From Onstottus_A sp036505875 (lineage in GTDB: Bacteria > Acidobacteriota > Blastocatellia > UBA7656): DNA of 64,000 bases. The notes beneath the pieces were generated by a model, which saw only the letters and a list, made by a program, of their open reading frames with translations, was not told the DNA's origin and did no database searches. How positions within the stretch are numbered: position 1 is the stretch's first letter; each line of letters starts with the position of its first letter. A program made the position numbers and the translations under genes. Below, piece after piece: positions 51,423 through 58,776 of this stretch. The stretch is from the NCBI GenBank assembly GCA_036505875.1, contig DASXSR010000324.1, positions 1-64,000 of the forward strand. Direction: 5' to 3'.

Positions 51423-51977
51423 GTGAGCTTCAAAATAGGCGAGAAGGTTGTGTATCCCAATCACGGTATTGGTGTAATCGAGAACATTACCCATACCGAG
51501 GTCGAGGGTCGCAGGAACAGCTTTTATCTGCTCAGGCTGAGGGGCACTGAATCGACCGTAATGGTTCCGATCGCCAACGCTCTGGAAATAGGCCTGAGGT
51601 CGCCAATCAACAACAGCCAGTGCGACAGGCTGTTGAAAGCGCTCTCGGCGGACTTTACAAACCCCCCTATCGATTGGAAGGACCGCTACAAAGAATTCCA
51701 GGAGAGGATGAAGAGCGGGGACGTCTTTCACGTCGCGGAAGTATTGAAGAATCTCACTTATCTGTCCACGAGCAAGCCGCTTTCGTTCCGCGAGAAGCGG
51801 ATGCTCGAACGCGCGAGATACTTGGTGATCAGCGAGCTTTCCATCGTGTGCCGCAAGTCGGAGTGCGTGGTTGAGCCGCTGGTGGACCAGGCGTTGCGCC
51901 AGTCTTGCTCGAAGCATACGCGCGCAGTGCCGGCGAGGCCATTCTCCAGGTCATCGCGGGCGGCAACCGCGCATTGA
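51423..51977 (+). CDS. carD: CarD-family transcription regulator
   Basis: 184 residues from a GTG with AAGGAGG upstream. The N-terminal RNA-polymerase-interacting domain (FKIGEKVVYPNHGIGVIENI) is followed by the helical DNA-binding domain with the Trp wedge (PPIDWKDRYKEFQERMKSGD, LSFREKRMLERARYLVISEL). CarD stabilises open complexes, especially at rRNA promoters. The last 25 residues are basic and Ser/Arg-rich, beyond the usual end near 160. Confidence 0.95.
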   Translation: MSFKIGEKVVYPNHGIGVIENITHTEVEGRRNSFYLLRLRGTESTVMVPIANALEIGLRSPINNSQCDRLLKALSADFTNPPIDWKDRYKEFQERMKSGDVFHVAEVLKNLTYLSTSKPLSFREKRMLERARYLVISELSIVCRKSECVVEPLVDQALRQSCSKHTRAVPARPFSRSSRAATAH

Positions 51978-51995
51978 GTCAGCGCTAGATCTTTT

Positions 51996-52021
51996 GGATG
52001 GGAGTAGGCCCACTCCCATCC
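51996..52021. repeat. Perfect 10-bp hairpin after carD
   Basis: GGATGGGAGT and ACTCCCATCC with a 6-base loop, 18 bp past the carD stop. No T-tract follows on the plus strand, so it is a factor-dependent terminator or RNA-stability candidate rather than a canonical terminator. Confidence 0.6.
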
Positions 52022-52218
52022 GAAATCAAATCAAATCATTTGCTCCGAACGCGATCCCTTTGCCGCGCAGGGTGACTTGTGTGTGCCTTATTATTCCCAC
52101 AAGTCCCAAACATCTAATGGCGGCGAAGCGGCCCACGTGTTGACGTTAATCCGTTGACTTTTCAACTCGAGTCGCCCTAGAATTCTCGCGTCTGCACAGC
52201 GCCGAAGGTGCAACCCAC

Positions 52219-52860
52219 TTGACGTTGGAAGAGCTTAAGCGAATCCATTTCGATAAGCGCCGCGAAATAAGAAAAAGGTTGGCTGAGTTCAGGAAGGTGG
52301 GGCAGACGCGCTCCGCTGAGCGCTTCTTTGAAGAACTGACTTTTTGCATCTTTACCGCCGGCGCCAGCGCGCGAATGGGGCTGCGCTCTTTGGAAGGCGT
52401 TCGACCGGTTTTGATGAGCGGCTCGAAGCCGGATATTCAACTTGCGCTCGCCGGGCGGCACAGATTCCCAAACAGTCGCGCAGGTTACGTCTTTGAGACT
52501 CGCGAGTACTTGCGCCAAGGGTGTAATCTTGAACTGCCCGACGCGCTTCGCAGTTTGAAGGACCCGGACGAGCGCCGCGACTTTCTGGCCGCCAACCGAG
52601 ACGTGCGGGGCATCGGTTACAAAGAAGCGAGTCACTTCTTGCGGAACGTCGGCTACTTTGGATACGCGATACTTGACAAACACGTGCTGTCGCGGCTGGC
52701 GGAGTTTGAGGTTATCGAAGCGCCCAAGCCTCCTTCGACGAGGACCGGCTATCTGGCAATCGAAGAAAAGGTGAAGCGCTTCGCCCAGTCCGTCGGGATC
52801 GACTTCGACGAACTCGACCTGCTGTTGTGGTATACGAAGACCGGAGAGATCTTAAAGTGA
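52219..52860 (+). CDS. Archaeal-type 8-oxoguanine DNA glycosylase/lyase (Ogg2-like)
   Basis: 213 residues from TTG 52219 (no ATG is available; a second TTG lies two codons on). The helix-hairpin-helix DNA-binding and catalytic region reads RGIGYKEASHFLRNVGY, with the lyase Lys in GYKEAS, and the conserved Asp follows in AILDKHVL. The N-terminal helices (FFEELTFCIFTAGASARMG) match the Ogg2 branch common in archaea and some thermophiles. With mutM in the same window there are two 8-oxoguanine activities. Its stop overlaps the next start (GTGA). Confidence 0.85.
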   Translation: MTLEELKRIHFDKRREIRKRLAEFRKVGQTRSAERFFEELTFCIFTAGASARMGLRSLEGVRPVLMSGSKPDIQLALAGRHRFPNSRAGYVFETREYLRQGCNLELPDALRSLKDPDERRDFLAANRDVRGIGYKEASHFLRNVGYFGYAILDKHVLSRLAEFEVIEAPKPPSTRTGYLAIEEKVKRFAQSVGIDFDELDLLLWYTKTGEILK

Positions 52861-54422
52861 CGGCTTGCAGTTGTCTGTTGGTCATCGTGCTCGCCCTCTC
52901 GGCGCTGGTTGCCGCGCCTGTCCGCGCAACGATTCCGCAACAACAGTTCAAAGAATACACTGACAAAGTGAACCGCGATGCAAGGAAGGCAATGCGAAGC
53001 GGCAGATACGATGACGCGTTGAAGATCTACAGCCTTTTGATCAATGCCGATCCGCGAGACATTCAAGCTCGGCTGGGCGCCAGCTTCGCCTACCTGAAGA
53101 ACGCGAACTATCTTCTATCCTTTGAGCAGGCTAGTGAGGCTGTCAGCCTCGACAACAACAACGCGCGCGCGCACGCGCTTGCGGGGATCTCATTGCTGAG
53201 GTCGGGCTTCATCAGAGCGGCGGTGGGCGAGCTTCAGCAAGCCATCACGCTAGACCCGAAAGGAGCTCTCGCCTACGGCGGCGCTGCAGAGATCGACTAT
53301 TACGAGGGCCGAACGAAAGAGTCACGCGAGAAGGCCTACTACGCGCACCGGCTGGATCCGGATGAGCCGGATTACCTGGTGACCTACGCGCGATCTTCGT
53401 CAAGACTTGAAGACTTCAAGGAGGCGGCCGACGCCTACCAAATGTTCCTTGAGGTTGCGCCGCTTACCGACACCGAGCGCCGTGACCGAATCCGCGGGTT
53501 GATCCAATTCTACCGTCAACTGGCGGGACTCCAGGTCCATCAAATATCCGGCGCGCTCATTACGGAAGTTGCTTTTCAACTGGGCGCCGATCGAAGACCT
53601 TACGTCCACTTGAAGCTCAATGGTCGCGACGCGACGTTTGTGATAGACACAGGATCGGGGTTCACGGTCATCTCGAAAGACGCGGCAAAGCGGTTCGGGG
53701 TCTCCGACATTGCCCGCGGCGGAAAGTCTCAGGGAATCGGCGGAACAGGCAAGTTTCAAATCGTCTATGGTTTGATCAAGTCGATTCAAATCGGTCAAGC
53801 AAGAGTGAAAATGGTCCCCTGTTTTATTCGTCCGTTTCACAGCACTAAAGATCGACCTCCCGAGGAACGGGCCGACGGATTCGTCGGACTGTCCATCCTG
53901 TCGCATTTTCTGACTGAGTTGGATTACAAAGCGCTGCGAATGCGCCTGGATCGCAGCGATAGCCGCTCGTTGCCGGTTGCAGGGTCGCCAGGCGCCACTT
54001 TGGTTCCGTTTCGTACCACGCAGAACGGGCTGATCAGCGTCGAAGCCGAGATCGACGGGAACCACAACGTCAATACTATTATCGACTCGGGCGCGAGCTC
54101 AACAGTGATCTCGGTAGCAGCAGTCGAGAGACTGAAATTACACGACCAGATAATCAAGGGCCAGACGGCGAGCGTCATCGGCGCGGCCGGAGTGACCGAC
54201 AATGTTCAGATGTTGTTCATTCGCAAGTGCCGCGTAGCCGACCAATTTCAGAGCAACCTGAGGGCGCTGGTGTTGGATTTCGGCGCGATCAACGAGACCT
54301 CTGGCTTCGAGCAGAGCGGAATACTCGGCGGGGACTTCTTGCGGCACTTCAAACTGACAATCGATTTCAACCGCGCGCAACTTGCGCTCCAACCATATGC
54401 CCTTGATGTGACCAAACAGTAG
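52857..54422 (+). CDS. Exported TPR and double retropepsin-like aspartic protease
   Basis: 521 residues from the GTG overlapping the previous stop. Signal peptide (CLLVIVLALSALVAAPVRA). About five TPR units occupy residues 25-190. Two aspartic-protease domains follow, with FVIDTGSGFTVIS near residue 268 and TIIDSGASSTVIS near residue 412. Each has the Asp-Thr/Ser-Gly site and a downstream flap-like Gly-rich segment (GIGGTG, GAAGVTD). The two lobes could form one pepsin-like active site within a chain, whereas retropepsins usually dimerise. Substrate unknown. Confidence 0.88.
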   Translation: MTACSCLLVIVLALSALVAAPVRATIPQQQFKEYTDKVNRDARKAMRSGRYDDALKIYSLLINADPRDIQARLGASFAYLKNANYLLSFEQASEAVSLDNNNARAHALAGISLLRSGFIRAAVGELQQAITLDPKGALAYGGAAEIDYYEGRTKESREKAYYAHRLDPDEPDYLVTYARSSSRLEDFKEAADAYQMFLEVAPLTDTERRDRIRGLIQFYRQLAGLQVHQISGALITEVAFQLGADRRPYVHLKLNGRDATFVIDTGSGFTVISKDAAKRFGVSDIARGGKSQGIGGTGKFQIVYGLIKSIQIGQARVKMVPCFIRPFHSTKDRPPEERADGFVGLSILSHFLTELDYKALRMRLDRSDSRSLPVAGSPGATLVPFRTTQNGLISVEAEIDGNHNVNTIIDSGASSTVISVAAVERLKLHDQIIKGQTASVIGAAGVTDNVQMLFIRKCRVADQFQSNLRALVLDFGAINETSGFEQSGILGGDFLRHFKLTIDFNRAQLALQPYALDVTKQ

Positions 54423-54661
54423 CAGCGCCACGGCACGGAAAACCAGCTTCGAGTGACGGTGCAAGGAGAGAGGGAAATCATGTTGGCAGGCGAGTGACGA
54501 GCGGCAAAAGTCACAATATCAAGCCTGACACGTCCGCTCGCTGTCTCCCGTGTGTGCTGATCAAGACGCTCGATGACCGCGCGGCTTCGGTGCGGGACTC
54601 TGCAGCAAACTCCTCAGGGTAACGCGACAGGTCCAGCTTCTCTTCATCTCGGAACATTTAT

Positions 54662-54946
54662 CTAGTTGGCTTTAGCCGCATTATCCGGGCTAAGCTGTTC
54701 AGTTCCAGAGTGGACTATCTCAATTGGCAAATCGCAATCCAAGGTGGCCAGCGCTCTCCGCACAGCCTCATCGTCATTGTGCGTGGCGGTAGCAACGAGG
54801 TCCACTCTTATTCGAGGCGGGACCCCTAAACGGGTGTACACACGCCGCACACTGGGCATATGCGCCAATCGTCGAGCGACTTGATCTTGGACTTCACGCA
54901 GGTTCATTTGATGAAGCTTCAAAGTATCGAATTCCTTAAAGATCAT
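54662..54946 (-). CDS. 94-residue protein coupled to the Nal1-like protease
   Basis: No family recognised. The sequence alternates helix and strand (REVQDQVARRLAHMP, RIRVDLVATATHNDDEAVRRALATLDCDLPIEIVHSG), suggesting a small alpha-beta sandwich, and has a polar tail. Its ATG overlaps the protease stop (ATGA), so it is made with the protease in fixed ratio. The coupling suggests an inhibitor, chaperone or adaptor. That role is inference only. Confidence 0.6.
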   Translation of the reverse strand: MIFKEFDTLKLHQMNLREVQDQVARRLAHMPSVRRVYTRLGVPPRIRVDLVATATHNDDEAVRRALATLDCDLPIEIVHSGTEQLSPDNAAKAN

Positions 54947-55725
54947 AACAGCGCAAGGTGATAGACGTCCATGACTTGTGATATTGGGCAGGCATAAGAG
55001 ACTTTAGCAGTCTTCCGCGTTCCGCCGATTTTTCGAGTGATCTCGCCGCTGGCGACGTGGAGTCCAAAGATGGTACGGTCACCTTCTTGGTAAATCGCGC
55101 TTCCCGAATCACCGGGTTTAGCGAACGGTCGACGACCGTCTGACCATTCAATTTCAATCATGTTATCGAACCGGTGGTTCCCGGCTCCAGGAATCTCAAT
55201 AGTGACGTCATTTATGCCGACCGAAACATTCTCGGCGGGTTCGCTCGTGTAGCCAGTGGTCCTTCCAATTTTGGCGATGCGTTGGTCGAGCTTAAGATCG
55301 AACGGATCGACAATGGATTCAAACGCCTGGCCGGCATCGGGCGCGCCGCTTTCAGGCGAGATCACATTCTCGTTAATATCGACTTCGTCCTCCAGAATGC
55401 AGTAGGCGGCGTCTATGTAGTTCGAGCCGATTCGAGTAAGTGCTCTGAAATTTGCAAGCCTTCCAATCCGATTTTGGGTATCGGCTGCCAAGTCGGGCGG
55501 GCCCGGCTGGTAAATCCATTGTCCCGCATTGGCCTCATTTACCAAGGCAAGCACATGATTGCAGGATACGGCGGCGACGCCGTTGGCAGCGCTGGCGAAT
55601 AGCCCGATAGTTCCCGGCCCGCCGTCGAGATGTCCTATGGAATACCCGATTGAAAGCGGGCGGAGATGTTTGGTCCCGAAACTGCCGCGGGATCCGGTTT
55701 CGGCTACAGCCTTTTGAGAGGGCAC
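54943..55725 (-). CDS. Trypsin-fold serine protease, Nal1-like
   Basis: 260 residues if started at GTG 55725. An ATG at 55887 also exists, but its 54 extra codons run antisense to the start of the PIN gene. The triad is visible: His57 in SCNHVLA, Asp105 in NYIDAAYC, Ser207 in KPGDSGSAIY. The block GTIGLFASA..AAVSCNHVLAL with QPGP and IGRLANF resembles bacterial Nal1-like peptidases. No signal peptide is seen, so it is probably cytoplasmic. Translationally coupled to the 94-residue protein. Confidence 0.8.
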   Translation of the reverse strand: MPSQKAVAETGSRGSFGTKHLRPLSIGYSIGHLDGGPGTIGLFASAANGVAAVSCNHVLALVNEANAGQWIYQPGPPDLAADTQNRIGRLANFRALTRIGSNYIDAAYCILEDEVDINENVISPESGAPDAGQAFESIVDPFDLKLDQRIAKIGRTTGYTSEPAENVSVGINDVTIEIPGAGNHRFDNMIEIEWSDGRRPFAKPGDSGSAIYQEGDRTIFGLHVASGEITRKIGGTRKTAKVSYACPISQVMDVYHLALL

Positions 55726-55804
55726 CGTTAGTTCAGAGGATTCGGCGGATTTGACTGATTGCTCTCTTCCCCCAACCTCTGTGGTAGAATTAGTCGGCAA
55801 GTTG

Positions 55805-56269
55805 ATGAAAAAGAGTCTGTACCTAGAGACTTCGGTGATCGGCGCGTATCTTGACAACGGCGAGCCGTTCCGCCGCGACCTGACCATACGCTGGTGGGAG
55901 CATGAACTCGCTGACTATTCGCCTTACATTTCACCGTTGGTTGTCCGAGAACTCGAGCGCACCGAGGAGCCACGCCGGTCTGCGTATCTGAATCTAGTCC
56001 GAGATGTGCCGAAGTTCGAGATCAGCGAGGAAGCGGCTATTCTTGCCGACGGATACGTGTCGCGCGGGATATTTCATCGCAAGTACGTGGCAGACGCGCT
56101 GCACGTGGCAATCGCCTCGGTTAATAAGGCTGATCTGCTGGTCACGTGGGATTTCGGATACATCGCGAATGTGCACCGGCAAGCGCGGGTGCAGTTATTC
56201 AACACGATTGCAGGGTTTTTCGTACCGATGATTGTTACGCCCGAGTTTTTGATTAACGCGGAATTCTGA
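55805..56269 (+). CDS. PIN-domain protein (VapC-like toxin family)
   Basis: 154 residues from ATG 55805. The PIN core starts SLYLETSVIGAYLDNG. The first acidic residue is Glu (YLETS) where most VapC have Asp. VVRELERTEEP supplies the second, YVADALHVAIASVNKADLLVTWDFGYI the third and fourth. PIN nucleases cleave RNA and are often toxins. The small gene at 56328 is the candidate partner. If so, the order is toxin first, the reverse of most VapBC loci. Confidence 0.8.
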   Translation: MKKSLYLETSVIGAYLDNGEPFRRDLTIRWWEHELADYSPYISPLVVRELERTEEPRRSAYLNLVRDVPKFEISEEAAILADGYVSRGIFHRKYVADALHVAIASVNKADLLVTWDFGYIANVHRQARVQLFNTIAGFFVPMIVTPEFLINAEF

Positions 56270-56272
56270 GGG

Positions 56273-56316
56273 TTCGCGATGCGTGATCCTGAAAGGAGTC
56301 ACGCATCACGAATCAC
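56273..56316. repeat. Heptamer palindrome, family A, between PIN gene and small partner
   Basis: TTCGCGATGCGTGA and TCACGCATCACGAA are inverse at 13 of 14 positions, with GTGATTC-type steps continuing on the right. It begins 3 bp after the PIN stop. Its loop contains AAAGGAG. Confidence 0.8.
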
Positions 56317-56327
56317 TCTTTACTTTT

Positions 56328-56543
56328 ATGTATCGGAAGCCGAGATTTCTGGAAGAGCTGCACGCCATTCGCGAAGAAATGTCTCGCGAGTGCGACTACG
56401 ACGTTGACCTGTTCGCCGAGATGGTTCGCTCCGGCCAACGCCCGCGATTCGGAGCCGCCAGAAACGTTCGCAGCGTTCGTGCGCGAGCGTCGCTCGCGCA
56501 CAGCCAGGACGCAAACACAAGATCAGGACAAGGGAATGATTAA
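56328..56543 (+). CDS. Small protein, candidate antitoxin/partner of the PIN protein
   Basis: 71 residues from ATG 56328. The first 45 residues (FLEELHAIREEMSRECDYDVDLFAEMVRSG) look like the short helical ELxxIRE proteins often found next to PIN toxins. The remaining 25 are basic, low-complexity and may be frame drift. It overlaps the start of the next protease by 8 bp. Lack of a recognisable DNA-binding domain leaves the antitoxin role unproven. Confidence 0.5.
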   Translation: MYRKPRFLEELHAIREEMSRECDYDVDLFAEMVRSGQRPRFGAARNVRSVRARASLAHSQDANTRSGQGND

Positions 56544-57591
56544 GAGATCCTTCGGTTTAACAATGCTTGGGATGTTGACCGCGACGGTCGTGAGCGTTCG
56601 CGCCGAGCCGAGTCGCGATCAGGGCAAGACCGTGCTGCTCGATGTGCCGTCGATCGCTGAGCGTGTCAACGAAGTAGTTGTTAACGTGCGCGCTCTGTCG
56701 GAGGGCGGCGAGAATCTCGGAAGCGGATTCATAATCGATAAGCGGGGATTGATCGCAACTAACTTTCATCTGATCTCGAATGCCGAGCCTCGCCGCGGGT
56801 CGAGTCAGCGCGGACCCGAAGGTAAGACGCCAGTCAAGCTTTCGGGCAGCGTGACGGTGACGTTGCACGACGGCCGCCAATTTCCAGCGTCGATCAAAGG
56901 TTACGACGAAGCTACCGACATTGCTTTGCTCGAAATCGCGCCGGCCGGAGCGTCGCTTCCGGTTGCCGATCTTGGTGACAGCGATTCGCTGAGGGTGGGC
57001 GAGTGGGTAATCGCGATCGGCAACCCGCTCGGACTGGACCACACGGTCACGCTCGGAATCCTCAGCGCGAAGGGTCGAACAGGATTCGGCGGACAGTTCG
57101 ATGATTTTCTGCAGACGGACGCGGCGATCAACCCAGGGAACTCCGGCGGTCCTTTGTTGAACGCCCAAGCCAAGATTGTGGGCATCAACACCCTTGTGCT
57201 CGAGCGCACGCAGGGGTTGAGCTTTGCCATTCCGATCAACACTCTCAAGTCGATAATGCCGCAGTTGATCGAGCGCGGTCGAGTGGCCCGCGGATTTCTG
57301 GGCGTCGAGACGCGAGACATCGATGCCGACGTTCGAGGGGCACTGAAGTTGGCGCCCGATGCGAAGGGCGTCCTTGTGATCCGCGCCGAGCGCGCAACGC
57401 CCGCGGCGCGAGCAGGTCTCCGCAAGGATGACTTGATTACACTGGTGGATGGCCAGCCAATCACTTCCTACGTCCAGTTCAACCGAATCGTTGCCGCCAA
57501 GCCTCCCGGAACTAAGGTCGCTATCCGCATTCTTCGCGACGGCCGCGAATACACGTTGAATGCGGAGATCGGCGAGGAGACGAAGAAATGA
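56536..57591 (+). CDS. HtrA-type serine protease with one PDZ domain
   Basis: 351 residues from ATG 56536, with GGACAAGGGA before it. Signal peptide (LTMLGMLTATVVSVRAEP). S1C triad: His78 (TNFHLI), Asp128 (ATDIALLE), Ser203 (GNSGGPLL). A PDZ domain occupies about 260-350 (RGFLGVETRD, ARAGLRKDDLITLVDG). It is shorter than the HtrA at 49.6 kb and exported rather than anchored by a long N-terminal region. The open frame upstream overlaps the small PIN partner and is rejected. The stop codon is followed at once by a heptamer palindrome. Confidence 0.93.
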   Translation: MIKRSFGLTMLGMLTATVVSVRAEPSRDQGKTVLLDVPSIAERVNEVVVNVRALSEGGENLGSGFIIDKRGLIATNFHLISNAEPRRGSSQRGPEGKTPVKLSGSVTVTLHDGRQFPASIKGYDEATDIALLEIAPAGASLPVADLGDSDSLRVGEWVIAIGNPLGLDHTVTLGILSAKGRTGFGGQFDDFLQTDAAINPGNSGGPLLNAQAKIVGINTLVLERTQGLSFAIPINTLKSIMPQLIERGRVARGFLGVETRDIDADVRGALKLAPDAKGVLVIRAERATPAARAGLRKDDLITLVDGQPITSYVQFNRIVAAKPPGTKVAIRILRDGREYTLNAEIGEETKK

Positions 57592-57594
57592 TGA

Positions 57595-57674
57595 GTGATG
57601 CGTGATTCGTGATTCGTGATCTGAAACGTCACGCATCACGGATCACGCGTCACGAATCGCGAGTCATACGTCAC
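57595..57674. repeat. Heptamer palindrome, family A, after the second HtrA gene
   Basis: The left arm is GTGATGC, GTGATTC, GTGATTC, GTGATCT. The right arm, read on the minus strand, is the longest seen, with seven units: GTGACGT, ATGACTC, GCGATTC, GTGACGC, GTGATCC, GTGATGC, GTGACGT. It begins 4 bp after the protease stop and ends 6 bp before the next ATG. Confidence 0.92.
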
Positions 57675-57680
57675 GGTTCG

Positions 57681-58517
57681 ATGAGCAAGCAAATCAGGGA
57701 ACAAACTGTGGAGCAATCGTTGGCAGACACCTCTGCGATGGCCGAGCTTTTCGAAGCCATCGGATTCGAAGTCGCAGACGAGCGATCGTACAACGCGATT
57801 GTCGAGCAGGTCGAGTCAAACGGCGAGTGGACTCAGTTGCAGCGAGGGGAGACCGCTCTGCACGGAAGGTGCTGGCGGCTCGGAGACGGACTGGAAGTTT
57901 GGTCCTTACTCTACCAGCGCGACGCCGATTTTTATTATGCTGATTGCCGCCCCGCATTTCGCAGCCGGTACGTCCACAGAATTGAGCGGTGGGAGCTAGT
58001 CGAGTATGAAGAAGAAGGTGAAGCGACCGTGCGTGGCGTCGTTAGCGGGCCCACCGAGGTCGTTTTCGAACTTCAGAATCTGACCGAGCTCAAAGATGAA
58101 GCATTTCGCCAACCACAACTAAACGTGGGCCTGGCAGGAATCACTTATACCGCGCGCGTGAACGCCGAGCTGTATTATCACTTTGAGTTGGCCGAGCGAT
58201 TGGAGGGACTAGTCGACAACCTTTGTGAAAACGACTATGTGATCGGCGGGCGCGTAATGGCCTGGCGCGATATTCGCAACCCTGTCACGTCCGCGGAGCT
58301 CGTTTGGATCTATGTGGATGCCGGGGTGATTCGACTCGAAGTCCTGGCCAACCGCCAGGCACTGGATGGGCAGCTCAAGGTAGGCGCGGGGATTACCGCC
58401 AACATCTGGCTCCAGGGTCACCTCCTGGAGCATCGTGAGATATCCGCCCGGTACGAGGGCGTGGATAGAGACGTCGAACCTGCCGATTATTGGGCCGCGT
58501 TGCGCAAGGATAACTGA
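57681..58517 (+). CDS. Hypothetical soluble protein, mostly beta
   Basis: 278 residues with no signal peptide or membrane segment. It is acidic, with regular strands such as GLEVWSLLYQRDADFYYADCRP, EVVFELQNLTEL and VRLEVLANRQAL-type segments. It looks like a duplicated beta domain. No motif was recognised. The start is right after the palindrome, which supplies CACGGTTCG instead of a ribosome site. Confidence 0.65.
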   Translation: MSKQIREQTVEQSLADTSAMAELFEAIGFEVADERSYNAIVEQVESNGEWTQLQRGETALHGRCWRLGDGLEVWSLLYQRDADFYYADCRPAFRSRYVHRIERWELVEYEEEGEATVRGVVSGPTEVVFELQNLTELKDEAFRQPQLNVGLAGITYTARVNAELYYHFELAERLEGLVDNLCENDYVIGGRVMAWRDIRNPVTSAELVWIYVDAGVIRLEVLANRQALDGQLKVGAGITANIWLQGHLLEHREISARYEGVDRDVEPADYWAALRKDN

Positions 58518-58776
58518 GCGATGTCGGCCGGTCATTGTGAATGAATCAACCCACCACGACGGCCCCACTTTGACTGTTGCGATCCGGCAAACCTTCATCT
58601 CCTCACAAAAGCTGCTGTTGTAATTCCAACACTCAAAAGGACCTCGCGTCTTTTCTCGAGGCGGGCCGCCCGCGGCACATGCGTTGAGTAGTCAAGCTTT
58701 CGCGCTTCTCGTCGGGGATTGCCCCTGCGACATATCTCATTTCCCGTGGTGTTTAAATGTGGTGTTTAGATAAGGC
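58518..58776. other. Intergenic region before the c-di-GMP gene
   Basis: About 260 bp without a convincing gene. A GC-rich palindrome (GCGGGCCGCCCGC) lies at about 58661-58675. No clear promoter pair was found for the gene at 58777. Confidence 0.4.

Noticed and set aside
55726..55887. 54-codon N-terminal extension of the Nal1-like protease
   Set aside because: It lies antisense to the conserved start of the PIN gene and upstream of the recognisable protease sequence. It is kept only as an alternative start.
56404..56535. Upstream extension of the second HtrA frame
   Set aside because: The signal peptide begins at ATG 56536. The extension overlaps the small PIN-partner gene in another frame.
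58661..58675. GC-rich palindrome as an operator or terminator for the c-di-GMP gene
   Set aside because: No T-tract, no second copy and no clear promoter nearby. Too little to call.
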